Below, piece by piece: positions 46,336 to 55,812 of a stretch of DNA of 64,000 nt; the stretch's first letter is position 1; each line of letters starts with the position of its first letter. The notes beneath the pieces were generated by a model that was not told where the DNA came from, did not search any database, and worked only from the letters and a program-made list of their open reading frames with translations. The DNA is taken from the NCBI GenBank assembly GCA_963803545.1, contig CAWDMX010000001.1, positions 434,001 to 498,000 on the forward strand, given 5' to 3'. Origin of the DNA: Legionella_C sp963803545. GTDB taxonomy: Bacteria > Pseudomonadota > Gammaproteobacteria > Legionellales > Legionellaceae. The position numbers were made by a program, and so were the translations under genes.

Positions 46336-47649
46336 ATGCCAAACGATGTTTCTAATGAAGAGTTTTTGCAAATGCTTTTGAGCATGCCAGAGAGTACGGA
46401 TGGAGCCAGTATAGAACCCACCGCGAGCCCTATTAATTACAATTGCTTTGCCTCTTCAATCGATGATATCTGTAACGATTGGGATTCATCACCTGTGCAA
46501 AACAACCCATTTATGGCGTTAGGCGCAGCCCGTATTGAGCCGATTGATAGGCTTTTTCCAGTCACCTATTATCAAAAGCCTTTTTTTTTCACGAATACCG
46601 CGGGTTTTCCCAGTGATTGCAGTCCGCCACCATTTGGCTATTTTGCTGTTTTAAGCGAACCATCTTGGATGGAAAAATGGGACGCGCAACGGAGGCTCAG
46701 CAGCAGCAACTTCCGCACGGCGCGACCTGTTGCGGATTCATCACCGGCGGTCCATCGTTCTAATTTTGAGACTATTGAGATTTCCGATAGCGACGAGGAT
46801 TGTTGTGCGCTGGGGCCACCTTTGAAAACGCGTAGAGTTGATTCGAGTGGACGTACATATGCCGCTGGAGTCGCAACAGGTTTCTTAGCGGACAAACTCT
46901 TGGTTGATGTTGACTCAGCTCACGGTAATCCGCGCATCCAAAGTGCGACTAATGAAACGCTCGATCCTCTAGAATTAAGCTTTGTTGCGCGCTCTAAAGG
47001 TGATTTAAAAAAAGCAATCACTATCCTTTTATTTATTCAAAAAAAAGGCGATAAGCTTTCTATAAAAGATGTGATAGAAGAAATGGGCTTGCTGAAATTT
47101 CCGTATTATGTGGTGAAATGCTTTAAGAAAAATGGATGTGAAATAAAAGGATTGTGTGCATTAAAATCGCATTATAGTGCGCGGCCGCAGGAACTATTAC
47201 CGATGATAAAGCTGTTGCAAAATAGACTCGTTTGCTCCACTCCAAAAGCACAAAAGCCGAAGGAAAAAAAGCGTGCAGCTAGCGTGAAGTGGTTAAACGA
47301 TTTAACAAAAGAGATAAGCCGTCTTCCTGCGGTATCGCAAGAGGAGGCGCGCAGTTTAAGTGAAAAAATCCTTAGTAAAATCAATCAGAATTTGTCGGCT
47401 ATTGATACGGCTAAGGCACTAATCACGCATTATGTGGAAATTTTTAAACTGCTAAGCGAACACCCGCAGTATGATAATGAGGCCAGACACGAAATTATTT
47501 ACAAGCTGTGCGCCCCTGTTGACGGTGGAAAAAACCTGCGTGCTTTGGTGAAATTTCTCCAAAAGATGCCTTTTTATCGGCTTACTACAGCCGACAATCG
47601 GGTGATAGAATACGGACTTCGGTCAATGATGACAGTAGTCTTTGTATGA
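46336..47649 (+). CDS. Unknown protein with nuclear-localisation-like basic stretches
   Basis: The ~437-aa protein from the ATG at 46336 is not recognised. The first ~230 residues are low in complexity and polar, with an acidic patch (EISDSDEDC) and a basic PPLKTRRVDS stretch. The second half is helical, with KPKEKKRAASVKW (basic, NLS-like) and predicted helices such as LEKILSK-type segments. An acidic serine-rich patch near basic stretches is typical of eukaryote nuclear proteins, but this is inference. Its stop overlaps the start of the TALE-like gene (ATGA at 47646-47649), implying coupled expression or a split protein. Confidence 0.55.
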   Translation: MPNDVSNEEFLQMLLSMPESTDGASIEPTASPINYNCFASSIDDICNDWDSSPVQNNPFMALGAARIEPIDRLFPVTYYQKPFFFTNTAGFPSDCSPPPFGYFAVLSEPSWMEKWDAQRRLSSSNFRTARPVADSSPAVHRSNFETIEISDSDEDCCALGPPLKTRRVDSSGRTYAAGVATGFLADKLLVDVDSAHGNPRIQSATNETLDPLELSFVARSKGDLKKAITILLFIQKKGDKLSIKDVIEEMGLLKFPYYVVKCFKKNGCEIKGLCALKSHYSARPQELLPMIKLLQNRLVCSTPKAQKPKEKKRAASVKWLNDLTKEISRLPAVSQEEARSLSEKILSKINQNLSAIDTAKALITHYVEIFKLLSEHPQYDNEARHEIIYKLCAPVDGGKNLRALVKFLQKMPFYRLTTADNRVIEYGLRSMMTVVFV

Positions 47650-48311
47650 CTTTTTCGCAAAAGGACGGAGTTGTTTACACTCAGGCTGTAATCAGCTATG
47701 ACGTAGAAGAATATAAAAATCGAGTTAATCAGCAAAATACAACAGCAATAAACGAGTACTTTATACAGCTGTATATAGAACAACGCACAACCAATTTGTT
47801 CTATCGCGGGTTCACCATTGAGCAAATTATTGATGCGGTGGCGCATCATGGGGGCTACAACAATCTTGAAGCAATCTCTAGTCATTGTACGGCTCTTCAA
47901 AAACGGGGTTTCTCACGAGAGCAAATTGTTCAAATGAGTAGTCATAAAAAAGGTTTCAATAATCTAGAGGCTGTAAAAAAATACAGCGATGCGCTCCGCA
48001 CAATTGGCGTATCGAATGAAAAAATTGTTAGCATGGTTAGTCGTTTTGAGGGATGGAAAGCTATTAAATGCGTAGCTGAGAATGCTGCAAAAATTAAAGA
48101 GTCCGGTATTTCTATTAATGATTTTACTATCGAAACAGCTAAAGAGCGCGCCTCGTTCATCCATGCTCTCGATCGTGCTACTTTTAAAAAGATTAAGCCA
48201 AAGATACCTGAAGGTGAGCGCCAATGGGTATTTTTTGCAGCAGCGCCTCCGCCTAGGAATCTACCGCCAGAGGTTAAGGCGCGAGCGCCGGGGTTTTTTT
48301 ATGAAGGGTAA
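47646..48311 (+). CDS. TAL-effector-like repeat protein
   Basis: The 221-aa protein contains three consecutive 33-residue units at residues 56-88, 89-121 and 122-154. Units open FTIEQIIDAV, FSREQIVQMS and VSNEKIVSMV and continue with GG/KG/EG, a NNLEAV-type helix and a closing LxxxG. This spacing and order match TALE and BAT repeats (FS..QIV..... - two variable residues - GG...LEAV.......L...G). Positions 12-13 of each unit, the base-specifying residues in TALEs, are HH, HK and RF. Residues 30-55 and 155-180 may be degenerate capping repeats. The tail is basic (FKKIKPKIPEG), then APPPRNLPPEV. It lacks the long repeat array of Xanthomonas TALEs. Sequence-specific DNA binding is plausible but unproven. 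Confidence 0.7.
   Translation: MTFSQKDGVVYTQAVISYDVEEYKNRVNQQNTTAINEYFIQLYIEQRTTNLFYRGFTIEQIIDAVAHHGGYNNLEAISSHCTALQKRGFSREQIVQMSSHKKGFNNLEAVKKYSDALRTIGVSNEKIVSMVSRFEGWKAIKCVAENAAKIKESGISINDFTIETAKERASFIHALDRATFKKIKPKIPEGERQWVFFAAAPPPRNLPPEVKARAPGFFYEG
47811..48107 (+). repeat. Three coding TALE-like repeats (99 bp each)
   Basis: DNA for residues 56-154 of the TALE-like protein. The three units are exactly 33 codons long with no spacers, but their DNA has diverged strongly, unlike the near-identical repeats of Xanthomonas TALEs. Confidence 0.72.
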
Positions 48312-48509
48312 AACGGTTGGATTCTTATCTGCTAGCGCGCACGGCTCGCATTTTTAATATTGAGCCGCGCTGCATTTTTTTAAGATTGAGGTTAATATTA
48401 ATACAGCAAATTAATTGCCTATCAATGCATTCAAACTCGGTGCCTAAAAAAATAAATCATTACTTTATCAATTAGCTATTTTTAAGTAGTGATATTCATT
48501 ATAACCAAG

Positions 48510-48564
48510 TGTAGTATTCACCTTCTTTTTTGATTACTATAGCGCATAATGTTTATTAATTGCT
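48510..48564 (+). promoter_or_regulatory. Shared upstream element of kinase-like gene A
   Basis: TGTAGTATT (48510-48518), a -10-like TACTAT (48535-48540) and TGTTTATTAATTGCT (48550-48564) recur with the same order and nearly the same spacing upstream of kinase-like gene B (50490-50543). The 15-bp block is identical in the two copies. Conservation suggests a common promoter or regulator site inherited by duplication. Confidence 0.6.
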
Positions 48565-48577
48565 GTAGTAAAAATTT

Positions 48578-50274
48578 ATGTATATAACAACAATAAAACC
48601 GTTTACGGAAGCGTCTGAGCGTCCTCTGCCACCAGGTATTAGCTATGAGGATGTTATTTGGGGCTTACAGGGAATCAATAGCTGCCTTCACGACATTAAT
48701 TATTTAATTTCGGCTTACAATCACGGACAGCGTGTTGAACAACTAAAAGAAATTTACGAATTTTTTAAACGATTTGAAAACACTTTTACCACCAATGTGA
48801 CCGATTTTTTCCCAGAATATACGCAATACATTCGCTGCAGGCCAAGGAAGGTCGCAGACCGAGGCCTGTAGTCCCTGGTAGCCTTAGAGCCGGATGTTTT
48901 GCCGCAGGCAAAATATAAGGCATACGAAAAGGCGTCAGTCATTGGGGAGCGCAAATTATGATCCCCGTAAAGGGGATTATAATTAAGGAGGACCAGGACG
49001 GCCAGGGCGCCGCAGGCATACTTGTCGCGTTGGCGAGTGAATTTTGGGGACTTGGATGTCCCGAAATTTATAACGAGGTAGCGACACGCTTGCAAAAAAA
49101 ACTCTTTCTAGAGCTGCAAGAAGCATTTGCAACGCACGGCATCAACAGTTTATATAGCCTTTCTAATGTTGAGGATTTTGATGTGGGACCTGAATTATCC
49201 AAGATATTATGCAACATGGCTCCGGATGCAATTGATAAATTTATCGAAATTTTAATGGCCCCAGCCGTTCTTGAAGACAAAATCAGCGGCCTGTTCGAGC
49301 CTCGAGATCCTGATTTTGATAGGTTTCTTGCGAATAATACACTCTCTTTTTTAGGCGGTGGTAATGGACGAGTCTATTTAATTACTCCGAATGCCGGTGC
49401 GCCCTACCTTTTAAAGCTTACTCATAGACTGGGTGCCAGTCGTTTTGCGAGACTCCATCTGGATTCAACGGCGGTGAAGAGCAGCTTGGCACCTGAGCTC
49501 GCCGTGCGCTATGGAAATCTCCCCGCCCAAGATGCAGAGGAAAGAGGCTTTAATACGCACGGAACGCTCTCTCGCATGCTGTCAATTGCGCCATTTTTTT
49601 CAGAAGGTGACTTATTGATTCAGTCTACTTTTATTTGTTCGCCATACGAAACCCGAGCGCGTGCGTTGTGGTTATATAGCCAAGTACTAGACATTTTAAT
49701 TACAATAAACCACGCTAACTTCGCCTTTTTCGACATGAAAAGTGATAACTGGGCGGTGGATGCGCAGGATAAGGTCTGGATTATCGATGATAAGTCAATC
49801 ACCTTTACAAATAAAGGCGTTATCAGTGTAGATGCCTTACTGAATTGCTATGGACATGCGGTTATCACAACTCCAATTCATATGGACATACCCGAATTCC
49901 ACAGGGAACTATTTTTCTCAGCGGATGCCATGCATGCGTATTTGTTTGGAAAGCTATTGTATGAGTTTTTAACAGGAAATGCGCTTCATCCTACTATGTA
50001 TAAGGCGGCATCGGCGCAAGACTATGATTTTAGTTCTAATGTTTTTAAAGGAAGATGCGGCAGTGCGTTTAAAAACTTAATTGAGCGGCTTGTTATACCC
50101 TGTCCTGATAAAAGAATTGGTTTGGGATCTGTGCGTGCAATTATGAACAACATGAGTCAACTACACGAACAAGAATTGTTGGCGCAATCCCAAAATAGCG
50201 CTGGTTTTTTTGCAAAGGAGAAGGATTGCTCAACGGGTTCTGAGGAGCACCGTAGTGACATGACGCTCAAGTAG
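48578..50274 (+). pseudogene. Kinase-like gene A, split by a 250-bp insertion
   Basis: The ATG at 48578 gives an N-terminal part to 48836 homologous to gene B. After a 250-bp insertion the same reading resumes at 49091. Removing 48837-49086 and one CGCT leaves exactly 481 codons (480 aa). The downstream ORF (from 48958) keeps the kinase core: glycine loop GGGNGRVYLI, lysine in YLLKL, catalytic loop FFDMKSDNW, IIDDKS in place of DFG, and LIERLVIPCPDKRIG near the end. It may still make a truncated kinase from an internal start, so disruption may be partial. Confidence 0.72.
48837..49086. mobile_element. 250-bp hairpin-rich insertion in kinase-like gene A
   Basis: The insert is bounded by CGCT (48833-48836 and 49087-49090), consistent with a 4-bp target duplication. 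It is more GC-rich than the host gene and can form several hairpins: CAGGCC...GGCCTG, TTTTGCC-GCA-GGCAAAA, ATCCCC-GTAAA-GGGGAT and GGGAC...GTCCC. It has no transposase. An unbroken minus-strand ORF (48754-49095) passes through it, but its product is not supported. It behaves like a non-autonomous or palindromic element. Confidence 0.6.
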
Positions 50275-50489
50275 CCGCCACCTAGCGTTGGTTGTTTTGC
50301 TTATAAAATGCTTGTGCTGACGTTTATTGGGATGCCGAGCGTACGTTATAGGTTAACCGCATAATAGGTACGCAAGTTCTTAAGCAATTAAATCAGTCCG
50401 CCTCATCAAGAGGCGTTTTTGTCGACCCCCAGTACAAGTCCTTGTTTGGCAAACTTTTTTACTTAAGCAACAATATTTGTTCTTCAAAA

Positions 50490-50543
50490 TGTAGTATTTT
50501 AGATCTTTTAGAATATAATATACCAACATGTTTATTAATTGCT
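50490..50543 (+). promoter_or_regulatory. Shared upstream element of kinase-like gene B
   Basis: TGTAGTATT (50490-50498), TATAAT (50514-50519) and TGTTTATTAATTGCT (50529-50543) repeat the arrangement before gene A. The -10 here is a perfect consensus. Confidence 0.62.
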
Positions 50544-51343
50544 ACGGTATATTTTATGCGAATAACACCAATCGAATCATTGAACTACGATCCAGCCCGG
50601 CTCCCCCCTATTGACAAATACACAGATGGTGATACTTATGTACGCTGCGTAATGGCGTTGATTATCAAATTTAATCAACAGATTCAAGAGCTGAATTATC
50701 GTATTCATTCTTATAACAAGCGTATTGATTCCTCTGCTAAAAACGCTCCGAAAAAATGCATTGAACGACTTACACAAATTTATAGCTGTCAACGAGCAAT
50801 TGAAAGCAGCTGGAGTTCTAATGTAACGAATATTTTCCCAGGTTTTGCTAGGTATGTTCAAAAGCAGCTTTTTGAGGAATTAAAAAGGGCTTTTGCAGAA
50901 TTGGGGGTGAATCGCTTATACACTATTACCAACCCCACCCCCCCTACCTTAGGCGTTGATTTGGCCGATATTTTAAGCAATATGGCTCCTGATACGCTTG
51001 ACTTATTTATTGACATTTTATCAGCAACGAATTTTTCTAAGGATAGGTTAATCGGGCTCTACAGCCCCCGAAATTCTGAATTTGATGCCTTTCTTGCCAA
51101 TAATACGATGGCGCTGCTTGGGAGTGGCAATACGCAAGTCTTCGAAGTTACTCCGGCAGGGGGAGCCGCTCCCTATATTTTGAAGGTTGAAAACAGACTG
51201 GGCGCGCATAGTTTGGCAACCGAGCGTCTTAAGGTGCGTTTACCCGCGACTATAGGCTCAGAACTTGCCATCAGGCACGGTTGCGCTCAAGAAGGAAGAA
51301 ATCCAGCGCGCAGGGTTTCAATAACGCCGCTGTACTCGGAAGG

Positions 51344-52724
51344 CACGGCGTTTTCATGAGTAATAATTGATCATTAGTGATGAGGAAAATAAAATAAAAT
51401 TCTAATCCCTTTCCACCCAAATTTATCCTGAACTATGAAACCAACAATACAGAAACTTTTGCCCCATATTTTAGGCGAGCAGAAAAAAAACAACCATTTT
51501 TCTTACATGAAGTTGATCCTAAACCATCAGCTAAAAATTAATCTTGCTAAATAATCAAGATTCCAGCCAACTAACTTTAAATTTAATCGGAGACTTCTTT
51601 TTTTTCCTTTAGGCGGCTTTGATTTTACAAGATTGAATAAAAACCTTTTTGTTCTTGCAAAGTTCTCAGCCGCATTTTCTTCGTATTTTTTATCTTTGTC
51701 ATCATTTAAGTGCACATCTAAACACCAGTGCATTGCTTCCACGCCCCAGTGACCACGCACATAGCTTGCTAATTTGGAGTTTAATTTGTCATGATCAGTT
51801 AAATAGTAACGCCATTCAGTACTTGTCTCTTTTGTATATTTACTTGAGCTAATTGTTTCAGTAGCAATAATGGTCTTCATTTGAGTAAATCCTAATTTTT
51901 GGATATCTTGAGGAACATCAAAGGCAAAACAGCGCCGGCGAACACAGCGCCCATGAGATTCATCAAAATAATCATCCACTACATTATCCATTGATTTACC
52001 TTGGTTTTGAGAATATTTTTCAATAGCTTCAAATAATTTAGGCTGATTCTTCTTTAGCCCGATAACATAATGTGCTTCTTGTTCTAAAATTTTAGAGATG
52101 ATTTTTTCATTGCAGCCCATAGCATCTAAAGAAACGGTTGCTCCTTCCAGGTCTAACAGCTCAAGCAGTAATGGAATAGCCGTTATTTCATTTGATTTAC
52201 TATCCGTTTTCACCTCACCTAAAATAATACTATTTTCAACGCTCCAGGCACTAACCATTTGTATTGCTTTGACTCCCTTCGCATCACACTTGCTGGCACG
52301 TAATGTTTTCCCATCAATGGGCACTTGATCTTCCTTTTTTCGCTCGGGGTTAGATGACCAAACAACATCGCGTATTAACCTACTCCAACAAGCCGGAGAA
52401 ATGATAATAAACGCGCGTCGATAAGTGCTGTAGCTAGGAAGGCCATGGCTAAGGTCAATATACTTCCTCAGCCAATCTTGGTGACTTTCCGCCCATAAGA
52501 CAATATCTTCCCAGCCTTCCGCTCCGCAAAAAATGGCGCAAACGGCAATAAACAAAATAGTGGCTAGAGGATGAATGACTTTTTTAGAGTCTCGTGGGTC
52601 ATTAAATTGATTTAGCTTGTCAATAACATCAGACATTTGTTAACAAAATCCATTTATAAAAATGGAGAGTATACAATTTTTTAGTGAAATATTATGCCTA
52701 AATTTTACTCATGAAAACGCCGTG
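51344..52724 (-). mobile_element. ISAs1-family insertion sequence, complete
   Basis: The 1381-bp element is bounded by near-perfect inverted repeats: CACGGCGTTTTCATGAGTAA at the left and its complement, TTTACTCATGAAAACGCCGTG minus one base, at the right. It is flanked by a 10-bp direct repeat, ACTCGGAAGG (51334-51343 and 52725-52734), as expected for this family. The transposase ORF is intact, so the insertion looks recent. Confidence 0.92.
51527..52636 (-). CDS. ISAs1-family transposase
   Basis: The 369-aa protein has the N-terminal DDE_Tnp_1-associated region (NDPRDSKKVIHPLATILFIA, GWEDIVLWAESH) and the catalytic residues in PIDGKTLRAS (first D), VSLDAMGCNEKI (second D) and YVRGHWGVEAMHWCLD (E). 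It is full length for this family. Confidence 0.94.
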   Translation of the reverse strand: MSDVIDKLNQFNDPRDSKKVIHPLATILFIAVCAIFCGAEGWEDIVLWAESHQDWLRKYIDLSHGLPSYSTYRRAFIIISPACWSRLIRDVVWSSNPERKKEDQVPIDGKTLRASKCDAKGVKAIQMVSAWSVENSIILGEVKTDSKSNEITAIPLLLELLDLEGATVSLDAMGCNEKIISKILEQEAHYVIGLKKNQPKLFEAIEKYSQNQGKSMDNVVDDYFDESHGRCVRRRCFAFDVPQDIQKLGFTQMKTIIATETISSSKYTKETSTEWRYYLTDHDKLNSKLASYVRGHWGVEAMHWCLDVHLNDDKDKKYEENAAENFARTKRFLFNLVKSKPPKGKKRSLRLNLKLVGWNLDYLARLIFS

Positions 52725-54336
52725 ACTCGGAAGGCGATTTGTTTTCGCACACCCGATGCTCTGCGAGTATTGACGAAAGAATCGATAGCACTCTGTTTTT
52801 TGGTGAGCAAATGCTGCAAATTCTGACTGAAATCGCGAATGCTGGCTGCGCATTTACGGATATGAAGCTTGAAAACTGGCTAATTAACTTTAAAGGAGAA
52901 TTGGTCATTGCCGACAATAAATCGCTCGCAATTGCCGAGGGAAATCAACTGCGCAAAAGTGACTTTTTTAGAGCAAATTTGTATCCAATCATCCATAGCC
53001 CTCATCTAACTCCTCCTGAATTTAATACGGATGAACGTTCTTCGGTTGATAGAATTCATGCGTATTTATTCGGCAAGAATTTATACGAATATATAACGGC
53101 CGGTGATTTTGAAGATTTATATGAGAAACAATCGGCTACAGGCTATAACTTTGACCTGGATGTTTTTAAAACATCTTGCGGCAAGCGCTTGCAGCAATTG
53201 ATTGAAGCCTTGGTTGTTCCGGATGTTAGCCAAAGAATGTCATCACGGCAGGCTCTAAAAGAGCTTAAAAAAATTAGTGCTTTATTTGCTAATGCTAAAA
53301 TCGAGCGCGGCAGACAAATGTGCTTTGACGTGCTTGAAGAAATTAGGCTCTTAGGATTGCAAGCCCAGGACTTTAAAATAGCGAAGCGTACCGTTGCGGC
53401 TTTTATTCTTGAAAAAGCGGCCGAGGTTGCGCAAGGCAATCTTTCGCAACTGCCTGTTCTTGAGGAAAGCCTACGGCGGATCAAGTTTAGGTTGCAAGAA
53501 AAAATTATTATTGATCAGGCTAAAACGCTTTATACCCCGCCTGTACAGCAACTAGCTTCAGATTGGGCCCCGCGGAGTGAGCGTGATACAACCTTGTGTA
53601 GCTTGCGGCAAAAAATAGCTGATTTGTTCCGAGCGGACAACACCCTGCTTGAAGCTATGGCCGCTAATTTTGGGTTGAATATAGAGCCGCCTGAAAACAA
53701 ACTGGACGCGATGATTTCCTACAACACGCGGCTGCAAAAAGCGTTAATTATGGCACTTCAGAACGAAAACAGTGGGCTTTTATCACAAATAAAGTCTTGT
53801 ACTACCTTAAGAAAAGATACGGAAATGGAGCAGTTTGTCGAGGCTCAAGACGGGTTATTACGTACGACTGCACTCAAAGAGTTGCACGAAAACAACCAAC
53901 AATTATGCATGGTTTTGCAAGGCCAGCACGTCACAGGCCTTGTTATGGGTATCGTTAGCGGTCTACGAAAGCAGACCGGGTTTTTTAGCATCGGCTGTAG
54001 TGCAAAAGCCGACGCAATCGAACGCTGCCTCCGGCAGGTGTCTATTGCTGAGCGCTGGAAAGTTGGGAATTCTCAACACGCAGAAGCGGATGAGGTTGTT
54101 AAGGCATTGGCCGCGCACCGCATCACCCCACAAAAACGGGTGGCGGCTGTTGATGAGCAATGTACTGTAAATTCATACCGACTGTTTATGACTGGCCTTA
54201 AAAAGTTAAAACCTTACCCGGATACAGGCGATAACTTTTTAGCTGCAAACACTGAGGCACGCTTTGCTATGCAGTGAAACGCACGGGGGAGGCGCTGATT
54301 TGGCGCACACCCCTAGAGCGTCTTTAGTGTATACGA

Positions 54337-55725
54337 TTAGGGATTAACCATATCCTTCGCAACAACGTAGGCTTCAAATTGTTCGGCGGTTAAAAAGCCC
54401 AGTTTGATTGCAGCCTGTTGCAGCGAAATGTTCTCATGATGCGCTGTTTTAGCTATTTTTGCAGCCTTATCGTAGCCTATGTGTTGATTGAGGGCGGTAA
54501 CCAACATTAGCGAATTTTTCAAATAATACTCAACCGTGGGTTGGTTAACGGTAATCCCTTGCACGCAAAACTCAGTAAACGAGAGGCTGCAGTCGCTTAA
54601 TAAGTTCAGTGAATGCATCAGGTTAAAAATAATTACGGGCTTGAACACGTTTAATTCAAAATTACCCTGACTGTCGGCAATGGCTATGGTGCTGTCGTTG
54701 CCAAGAACTTGGGCGCACACCATAGTCATTGCTTCGCACTGAGTGGGGTTTACTTTGCCCGGCATGATTGATGAGCCGGGTTCATTTTCTGGCAGGGTTA
54801 GCTCGCCAAGGCCACAGCGTGGGCCGGAGCCTAACCAGCGCAAATCATTGGCTATTTTCATTAGCGCACAAGCGAGCGTTTTAAACGCACCGTGCATCAT
54901 GACCATTGGCTCGTGCGAAGCCAGTGCCGCAAATTTGTTCGGCGCGCTCACAAAGGGCAGGCCGGTTATTGCCGCGATGTGCGCTGCGGCTTTCACGGCA
55001 AATTGGGGATGAGTGTTTAGCCCTGTTCCAACAGCCGTACCGCCTAAGGCAAGCTCGTACAATTCGGGTAAGGTTTGTTTAATTCGAGCCAAACAGGCGT
55101 CCAATTGAGCGACGTAACCGGAAAACTCCTGACCAAAAGTTAAGGGCACCGCGTCTTGTAAATGGGTACGGCCAATCTTAATAATGTCCTTAAACTCGGT
55201 CATTTTTTTGGCCAATGCGTCGCGTAAGTGGGTGATGGCAGGAAGTAATTTAGTATGGCAGGCTAGAGCTGCGGCTATATGCATGGCGGTGGGAAAGGTA
55301 TCGTTAGAGGATTGCGACATATTGACCATATCATTAGGGTGTATGGGCTTTTTACTGCCTAAAACACCTCCGGCCATTTCTATAGCGCGGTTGGCAATAA
55401 CTTCGTTGGCGTTCATGTTGGACTGAGTGCCACTACCGGTTTGCCAGACGTACAAAGGAAAGTGGGCGTCTAATAAACCTTGGCGAACCTCGTCTGCGGC
55501 ATTGCTAATGAGCGTGGCCTGCTCAGTGGATAGTTTTTCCAGCTCAAGATTTGTAAGGGCAGCGGCTTTTTTTAAAATACCAAAGGCATGCGTCACCTCG
55601 CGTGGCATGATGTCGCCACCAATATTAAAGTGATGCAACGAGCGCTCCGTTTGCGCCCCCCAATATTTATCGGCGGCAACAGCAATATCGCCCATACTGT
55701 CGGTTTCAATACGCGTATTATTCAT
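54337..55725 (-). CDS. fumC: Class II fumarate hydratase
   Basis: FumC reversibly hydrates fumarate to malate in the citric acid cycle and does not need iron-sulfur clusters. The ~462-aa sequence has GSSIMPGKVNPTQCE, the family signature, and NMNANEVIANRA and GRTHLQDAVPLTFGQE. The ATG at 55725 is used because TGAGGATATTGAGC lies upstream; an in-frame TTG at 55731 is less likely. Confidence 0.96.
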   Translation of the reverse strand: MNNTRIETDSMGDIAVAADKYWGAQTERSLHHFNIGGDIMPREVTHAFGILKKAAALTNLELEKLSTEQATLISNAADEVRQGLLDAHFPLYVWQTGSGTQSNMNANEVIANRAIEMAGGVLGSKKPIHPNDMVNMSQSSNDTFPTAMHIAAALACHTKLLPAITHLRDALAKKMTEFKDIIKIGRTHLQDAVPLTFGQEFSGYVAQLDACLARIKQTLPELYELALGGTAVGTGLNTHPQFAVKAAAHIAAITGLPFVSAPNKFAALASHEPMVMMHGAFKTLACALMKIANDLRWLGSGPRCGLGELTLPENEPGSSIMPGKVNPTQCEAMTMVCAQVLGNDSTIAIADSQGNFELNVFKPVIIFNLMHSLNLLSDCSLSFTEFCVQGITVNQPTVEYYLKNSLMLVTALNQHIGYDKAAKIAKTAHHENISLQQAAIKLGFLTAEQFEAYVVAKDMVNP

Positions 55726-55812
55726 GCTCAATATCCTCAGAAAGATAATTATTAAAAATTTAAACGACGGGAAATCGACGTAACAACTCCTAGATTGCCG
55801 GCCATTAAAGGG

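Larger units (their letters stand above)
50556..54277 (+). pseudogene. Kinase-like gene B, interrupted by an ISAs1-family element
   Basis: From the ATG at 50556 the frame runs to the insertion point at 51343, then continues from 52735 to 54277. Removing the IS and one target copy gives exactly 777 codons (776 aa), and the junction LYSEGDLFSH matches gene A (PFFSEGDLL). Kinase features are LLGSGNTQVFEV (glycine loop), ILKVENRLG (lysine), FTDMKLENW (catalytic loop) and IADNKS (DFG position). Compared with gene A it has an extra ~300-residue helical C-terminal domain, including KADAIERCLRQVSIAERW. The IS truncates it in vivo unless it is excised. Confidence 0.82.

Noticed and set aside
48754..49095. 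113-aa minus-strand ORF across the 250-bp insert
   Set aside because: It spans the insertion and both flanks of the interrupted kinase-like gene, so it cannot be an ancestral gene; kept only as a property of the insert.
50442..50555. Upstream in-frame extension of kinase-like gene B
   Set aside because: It would run through the predicted promoter and shared upstream element; the ATG at 50556 matches the start position in gene A.
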